Origin: Clostridium sp. CAG:167
GTDB taxonomy: Bacteria; Bacillota; Clostridia; Lachnospirales; Lachnospiraceae
Direction of reading: 5' to 3'
DNA: 10,737 nt
Assembly (NCBI GenBank): GCA_000433735.1
Contig: HF998284.1
Span: forward strand, 1 to 10,737
Shown: in pieces, positions 7,901-10,737 of the stretch
Layout of the letters: each line of letters starts with the position of its first letter
Position numbering within the stretch: position 1 is the stretch's first letter
Program-made: the position numbers and the translations under genes
Notes under the pieces: model-generated
The model's database searches: none
Seen by the model: the letters and a program-made list of their open reading frames with translations, nothing else
Told to the model about the DNA's origin: nothing

Positions 7901-8688
7901 TGTTTATTCCGGTATTCCCGGGAACAAACTGTGAGTATGATACAATGAAAGCCTTTGAACAGGCTGGTGCTGATACCGAAAGCATTGTATTTAAAAATAT
8001 GACAGAGCAGGACATTACGGACAGTGTAGATGCGTTTGAAAAAGCAATCCGTCAGTCACAGATCCTTATGTTCTCCGGCGGATTCAGTGCCGGTGATGAA
8101 CCGGATGGTTCAGCGAAGTTCATTACTTCTGTGTTCCGTAATGAAAAGATCAAAGAGGCAGTTCATGAACTCCTGAATGAGAGAGATGGTCTGGCACTGG
8201 GTATCTGTAATGGATTCCAGGCACTGGTAAAACTGGGACTGGTTCCATACGGAGAGATCAAGACACAGACAGAGGACTCACCGACACTGACTACCAACAG
8301 CATTGGCCGTCATATTTCCAAATCGGTGTATACAAAGGTTGTTACCAATAAATCTCCATGGCTTCAGGAAGCTAAACTGGGTGGCGTATATGCCATTCCG
8401 GCATCCCATGGTGAGGGTCGTTTTGTTGCCAGTCAGGAATGGCTTAAGAAACTGGCTGAAAACGGACAGATTGCTACTCAGTATGTAGATATTGACGGAA
8501 ACCCAACAATGGATGAAGATTTCAATCCAAATGGTTCTTATATGGCAATCGAGGGTATCACCAGTCCGGACGGCCGTGTTTTTGGAAAGATGGCTCACTC
8601 TGAGCGTCGTGGTGAAGGCGTAGCCATGAACATTTATGGAGATCAGGATCAGAAGATCTTCTTAAGTGGTGTAAAATACTTTCAGTAA
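4912..8688 (+). CDS. purL: Phosphoribosylformylglycinamidine synthase, single-chain form (1258 aa)
   Basis: This enzyme makes FGAM from FGAR, ATP and glutamine in de novo purine synthesis, in the cytosol. The synthetase part shows 'SDHCRHTTFQTEL' (from S224), 'NETHNHPTEIEPFGG' (from N329), 'GGRTGRDGCGGATGSS' (from G455), 'NDFGAGGVSVAIGELADG' and a second-half 'SIGGKDSMSGSF' (from S785). The glutaminase domain starts near 996 ('VFIPVFPGTNCEYD') and holds the triad Cys1099 (GICNGFQ), His1166 and Glu1168 (SHGEGR). All key motifs are intact. Length and the short spacing from Cys to His (67 residues) fit the Clostridia-type single-chain clade, distinct from the longer proteobacterial form and from the separate PurL/PurQ/PurS subunits of Bacillus. 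No other pur gene is within the window. No purine riboswitch is visible; expression likely comes from the promoter upstream of the preceding gene, or an unseen internal one. A strong terminator follows. Confidence 0.97.
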   Translation: MATVKRIYVEKKEPYAVRAGELKQEIKKYLDIKTLEEVRVLVRYDVEALSEDVYKKALVTVFSEPPVDNVYEGSFEKNEKDRVFSVEYLPGQFDQRADSAEQCVKLLNEKEEPIIRSATTYVLSGDISEEDFERIKAYCINPVDSRETDETVPETLVQKFDEPADVKIFDGFKDMPEAELKKLYDSLGLAMTFKDFLHIQNYFHGEENRDPSMTEIRVLDTYWSDHCRHTTFQTELKNISFEDGDYKKPIEDTYKAYKETHDEMYKGRDDKFVCLMDIALLAMKKLREEGKLDDMEVSDEINACSIVVPVDIDHGNGPETEEWLVFFKNETHNHPTEIEPFGGAATCLGGAIRDPLSGRGYVYQAMRVTGAADPTKSLRDTLEGKLAQRKIVTGAAKGYSSYGNQIGLATGLVDEIYHPNYVAKRMEIGAVMGAAPRKNVIRENSDPDDVIILLGGRTGRDGCGGATGSSKAHNTESIDTCGAEVQKGNAPTERKIQRLFRRAEVSSLIKKCNDFGAGGVSVAIGELADGLTVDLDKVPKKYAGLDGTELAISESQERMAVVVDPKDVDKMLGYAAEENLEAVCVAKVTKEPRLVLKWRGKEIVNISRAFLDTNGAHQETDVVVSVPDKKDNYIQKVEKVTNFKDAFLKKLSSLNACSKKGLVEMFDSSIGASTVTMPYGGKYQLTPTQTMVAKLPVLDGKCDTVTMMSYGMDPYLTSWSPYHGAEYAVLTSVAKIVAAGGDYKKIRFTFQEYFKRMTEDPKRWGEPMAALLGAYDAQMKLGLPSIGGKDSMSGSFNDIDVPPTLCSFAVDVAKLSDVVTDELKEAGDVLVKFTIKKDEYDLPDYDFIMSQYEKITELMRQGIVKAAYALDGNGVADAVAKMAFGNKLGVEVCGKREKEYYFAPAYGEIVAEIAEADLAKLDEKEVAYDRFGKVLEEQAFVCGDEKVSMEEALEAWTGTLEKVFPTRSGVEDKKIETSLYDTKDIYICKHKVARPKVFIPVFPGTNCEYDTMKAFEQAGADTESIVFKNMTEQDITDSVDAFEKAIRQSQILMFSGGFSAGDEPDGSAKFITSVFRNEKIKEAVHELLNERDGLALGICNGFQALVKLGLVPYGEIKTQTEDSPTLTTNSIGRHISKSVYTKVVTNKSPWLQEAKLGGVYAIPASHGEGRFVASQEWLKKLAENGQIATQYVDIDGNPTMDEDFNPNGSYMAIEGITSPDGRVFGKMAHSERRGEGVAMNIYGDQDQKIFLSGVKYFQ

Positions 8689-8706
8689 TTTATAAAAGAA
8701 ACATTC

Positions 8707-8743
8707 AAAGAGATTTCCGGTGTCAGGCCGGAAGTCTCTTTTT
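8707..8743 (+). terminator. Intrinsic terminator after purL
   Basis: AAAGAGATTTCCGG (8707-8720) pairs with CCGGAAGTCTCTTT (8729-side arm, about 8728-8742) over 14 positions, 13 Watson-Crick and one G-T, around a loop of about 7 bases, and runs into TTTTT (8739-8743). It lies 19 bases after the purL stop and is the clearest terminator of the window for the + strand. It implies maf needs some readthrough or its own promoter. Confidence 0.92.
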
Positions 8744-8800
8744 GTTTCATATGCGGTCAGGCAGAAACGGACTGTCTGTATCCAAAGAAAGGAAAAGAAA

Positions 8801-9379
8801 ATGAAAAAGATTATTCTAGCTTCAGGTTCTCCCAGACGGAGGGAACTTCTGGGGCTTTTGGGAAGAAAATTTGAAGTGAAGGTATCTCACTGTCAGGAAG
8901 TGATCACCCAGACAGATCCGGCAATGGTTACAATGGAACTGGCCAGACAAAAAGCGGAGGCCGTGGCGGCCGGCATGGAAAAGGATGGGATCGTGCTGGG
9001 AGCTGACACAGTAGTTGCCATAGAAGGGGAAATACTGGGAAAACCGGCAGATAAAAGAGAAGCAGAGAAAATGATCTCCAAGATCCAGGGGAAGAGTCAT
9101 GAAGTATATACCGGTGTGGCCCTGCTTGTGGTAGAAAAAGGAAAAATCCTGCAGACAAAGGTGCTGGCAGAGAAAACGCTGGTGGAAACAGCCCCTATGA
9201 CCCCGGATGAAATACAGCATTACATCCAGGGAAAGGAGCCTTATGACAAGGCAGGAGGCTATGGAATCCAGGGAGAATTTGCCAGATTTGTAAGCAGGAT
9301 CCATGGTGATTATAACAATGTGGTAGGTCTGCCGGTGCATCGTGTGTATGAAGCACTGAAAGAACTGGGTGAGTTTTAA
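8801..9379 (+). CDS. maf: Maf-family nucleotide pyrophosphatase (192 aa)
   Basis: Maf proteins hydrolyse non-canonical or pyrimidine nucleoside triphosphates (dTTP/UTP and modified bases) to monophosphates, guarding nucleotide pools; some affect septum formation. The family motifs are all present: 'ASGSPRRRELL' (7-17), 'LGADTVV' with the catalytic-type Asp69, 'GKP' with Lys81, 'YTGVALL', and 'YDKAGGYGIQG' (148-158). At 192 residues it is of normal length. The longest open frame would begin at a GTG at 8720, inside the terminator hairpin, so the ATG at 8801 is chosen; GGAAAAG (8791-8797) just before it and the family's usual MKKIILASGSPRR start agree. The frame ends in a TTAA shared with the opposing glycosidase. 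Which Maf subtype (YhdE or YceF like) it is cannot be settled by eye. Confidence 0.95.
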   Translation: MKKIILASGSPRRRELLGLLGRKFEVKVSHCQEVITQTDPAMVTMELARQKAEAVAAGMEKDGIVLGADTVVAIEGEILGKPADKREAEKMISKIQGKSHEVYTGVALLVVEKGKILQTKVLAEKTLVETAPMTPDEIQHYIQGKEPYDKAGGYGIQGEFARFVSRIHGDYNNVVGLPVHRVYEALKELGEF

Positions 9380-10716
9380 GAAACAGGTACCCAGATTTCT
9401 CCGTTGTTGGCAGGCAGGGATACCTGGATCTGTCCGTTTTCCACGGTCAGTGTTTCTCCGGATAAAAGACCTTTGTAAGTGGAACCAAAGGATGCCTGGA
9501 CCGTCAAAACAGCCGGTGCATCATCGTTGTTCACTGTTATGACAGCCTGTGTAGTTTCCATGTTTCTGGAAAATGCGTACTGACGGTTGGTCAGCAGAAG
9601 CTGCCTGTAATCTCCATACGAAAGAGCCCTTGTTTCCTGGCGGATCCTGCCAAGTTCAGCGATCAGATGGGTGTATGGATTTTTGGTTACTGCGTCCTTA
9701 TAATCGTCAAGATTTAGTGCCGGGCGGAGAGAATCATCGGAGCCCGGTTCTTTTTTCCCTTCAATGGCAAACTCAGAACCATAGTAAACAGATGGTACAC
9801 CGGGCAGTGTATACAAAAGAATGTGTACCGGGACAAAATGCTCTTTTTTGTTCAGTTTTGTGTAGATGCGTTCTACATCATGATTGTCAACAAAGTTATA
9901 CAGATTCAGTTTGTCCCCGCCCATATCATACAGGCGCTGCACCGTGTGGGCAATCTCGAAGTAGTTATGGTCATTGTGGCCGGAATACAGTGCTTTGTGA
10001 AGCTGATAGTTGGTAACGGAATGGAGAGTATCTGTGTTGGCCCAGCGGGTATAGTCTCCGTGGATCACTTCTCCCATAAGCCAGAAATCTTTCTTCACTT
10101 CTTCCGCTGTCCGGCGCATCTGTTTCATGTAATCAAAGTCCAGTACATCGGCGGCATCCAGACGGATCCCATCAATATCAAACTCAGAAACCCAGAAACG
10201 GATCACATCGCAGATATAATTTTTTACATCCGGATTGTGCTGGTTAAGTTTTACTAAAAGATTATATCCGCCCCAGTTTTCATAGGAAAAACCATCGTTA
10301 TATTCATTGTTTCCCTGAAAGTTCACCTGGCAGTACCAGTCCTTGTAAGGGGAAGATTCCCTGTTTTGTAAAAGGTCCTTAAAGGCAAAAAAGTCTCTGC
10401 CGGTGTGGTTAAAAACACCATCTAAGATCACGCGGATGCCGGCATCGTGACAGGTCTTTACAAAGTTTGTCAGGTCCTTATTGGTGCCAAGGCGGCTGTC
10501 CAGTTTTTTGTAATCGGTAGTTTCATAGCCATGTCCAACGGATTCAAACAATGGTCCGATATACAAAGCATTCACATGAAGTTCCTTCAGATGATCGATC
10601 CATGGAAGCAGTGTGTTAAGACGGTGAACCGGTTCGGTATATTCATTTAGTCTGGGAGCACCGGTAAGTCCCAGTGGATAAATATGATAAAAAACAGCTT
10701 CGTTGTACCATGCCAT
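9376..10716 (-). CDS. GH13 alpha-amylase family glycoside hydrolase, cytosolic (446 aa)
   Basis: The protein is a compact (beta/alpha)8 GH13 enzyme cleaving alpha-glucosidic bonds. It starts 'MAWYNEAVFYHIYPLG', as GH13 barrels do, with no signal peptide, so it acts in the cytosol, probably on imported maltodextrins. Conserved regions: 'DGVFNH' (99-104), 'GIRLDAAD' with nucleophile Asp187, 'LMGEVIHG' with acid/base Glu216, and 'FVDNHD' with Asp277. 'HGYETTDYKKLDSRLGT' (62-78) is also typical. A beta-sandwich-like tail spans about 370-446. There is no N-terminal starch-binding or neopullulanase domain, making it shorter than cyclomaltodextrinases (about 580 aa). The exact specificity (alpha-amylase, maltodextrin glucosidase or related) cannot be read from the sequence. 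AAGGAGGA (10724-10731) lies 7-8 bases before the ATG. Its promoter is outside the window. The stop overlaps the maf stop tail to tail. Confidence 0.93.
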   Translation of the reverse strand: MAWYNEAVFYHIYPLGLTGAPRLNEYTEPVHRLNTLLPWIDHLKELHVNALYIGPLFESVGHGYETTDYKKLDSRLGTNKDLTNFVKTCHDAGIRVILDGVFNHTGRDFFAFKDLLQNRESSPYKDWYCQVNFQGNNEYNDGFSYENWGGYNLLVKLNQHNPDVKNYICDVIRFWVSEFDIDGIRLDAADVLDFDYMKQMRRTAEEVKKDFWLMGEVIHGDYTRWANTDTLHSVTNYQLHKALYSGHNDHNYFEIAHTVQRLYDMGGDKLNLYNFVDNHDVERIYTKLNKKEHFVPVHILLYTLPGVPSVYYGSEFAIEGKKEPGSDDSLRPALNLDDYKDAVTKNPYTHLIAELGRIRQETRALSYGDYRQLLLTNRQYAFSRNMETTQAVITVNNDDAPAVLTVQASFGSTYKGLLSGETLTVENGQIQVSLPANNGEIWVPVS

Positions 10717-10723
10717 AAAGTGT

Positions 10724-10731
10724 TCCTCCTT
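10724..10731 (-). promoter_or_regulatory. Strong ribosome binding site of the GH13 gene
   Basis: The minus strand reads AAGGAGGA, a near-perfect anti-Shine-Dalgarno match, 7 bases before the ATG at 10716. It fixes this start codon as the real one and suggests efficient translation. Confidence 0.85.
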
Positions 10732-10737
10732 GTATAA

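Noticed and set aside
8720..8800. N-terminal extension of maf from a GTG
   Set aside because: The GTG lies inside the purL terminator hairpin and the extension has no family support; ATG 8801 has its own ribosome binding site.
8822..9340. 172-codon minus-strand open frame opposite maf
   Set aside because: maf has all family motifs on the + strand; the opposing frame is a His/Cys/Phe-rich shadow.

Overview
The window reads as an ordinary chromosomal stretch from a Gram-positive anaerobe of the Clostridia, most likely a Lachnospiraceae-type gut bacterium. The pointers are a single-chain Clostridia-type PurL, strong GGAGG ribosome binding sites, mid-range base composition with AT-rich intergenic DNA, a cytosolic GH13 maltodextrin hydrolase without signal peptide, and a membrane-anchored SurA/PrsA-like protein. 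This is inferred from gene content alone; I cannot name the genus.

Layout from left to right. Bases 3-68 are the last 21 codons of a + strand gene that starts outside the window. A two-tier hairpin at 92-141 with T-runs on both strands ends that gene and the convergent gene at 155-2461. That minus-strand gene encodes a 768-residue protein with an N-terminal cyclic-nucleotide-binding-like beta-roll and about 670 residues I cannot assign. Upstream of it, also on the minus strand (2540-3528), is a polytopic acyltransferase of the fucose 4-O-acetylase type. It is broken by an extra 20 bp lying between two 12-bp direct repeats; removing those 20 bp restores a 322-codon reading frame. A divergent intergenic region (3529-3712) carries a convincing promoter for each direction.

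On the + strand follow a membrane-anchored SurA/PPIC-like protein (3713-4888), then after 23 bp purL (4912-8688), a strong terminator (8707-8743) and maf (8801-9379). The first two look like one transcription unit. Maf meets a minus-strand GH13 glycosidase (9376-10716) tail to tail, and the two stop codons share one TTAA.

Functionally the window mixes purine synthesis (PurL), nucleotide-pool surveillance (Maf), extracytoplasmic protein folding, surface or polysaccharide acetylation (currently disrupted) and intracellular oligosaccharide breakdown. I see no mobile element, CRISPR array, tRNA, rRNA, riboswitch or defence system. No gene-free stretch exceeds 300 bases. The items most worth a second look are the possibly reversible frameshift in the acyltransferase and the large unassigned cNMP-domain protein; I did not find a convincing new multi-gene system.
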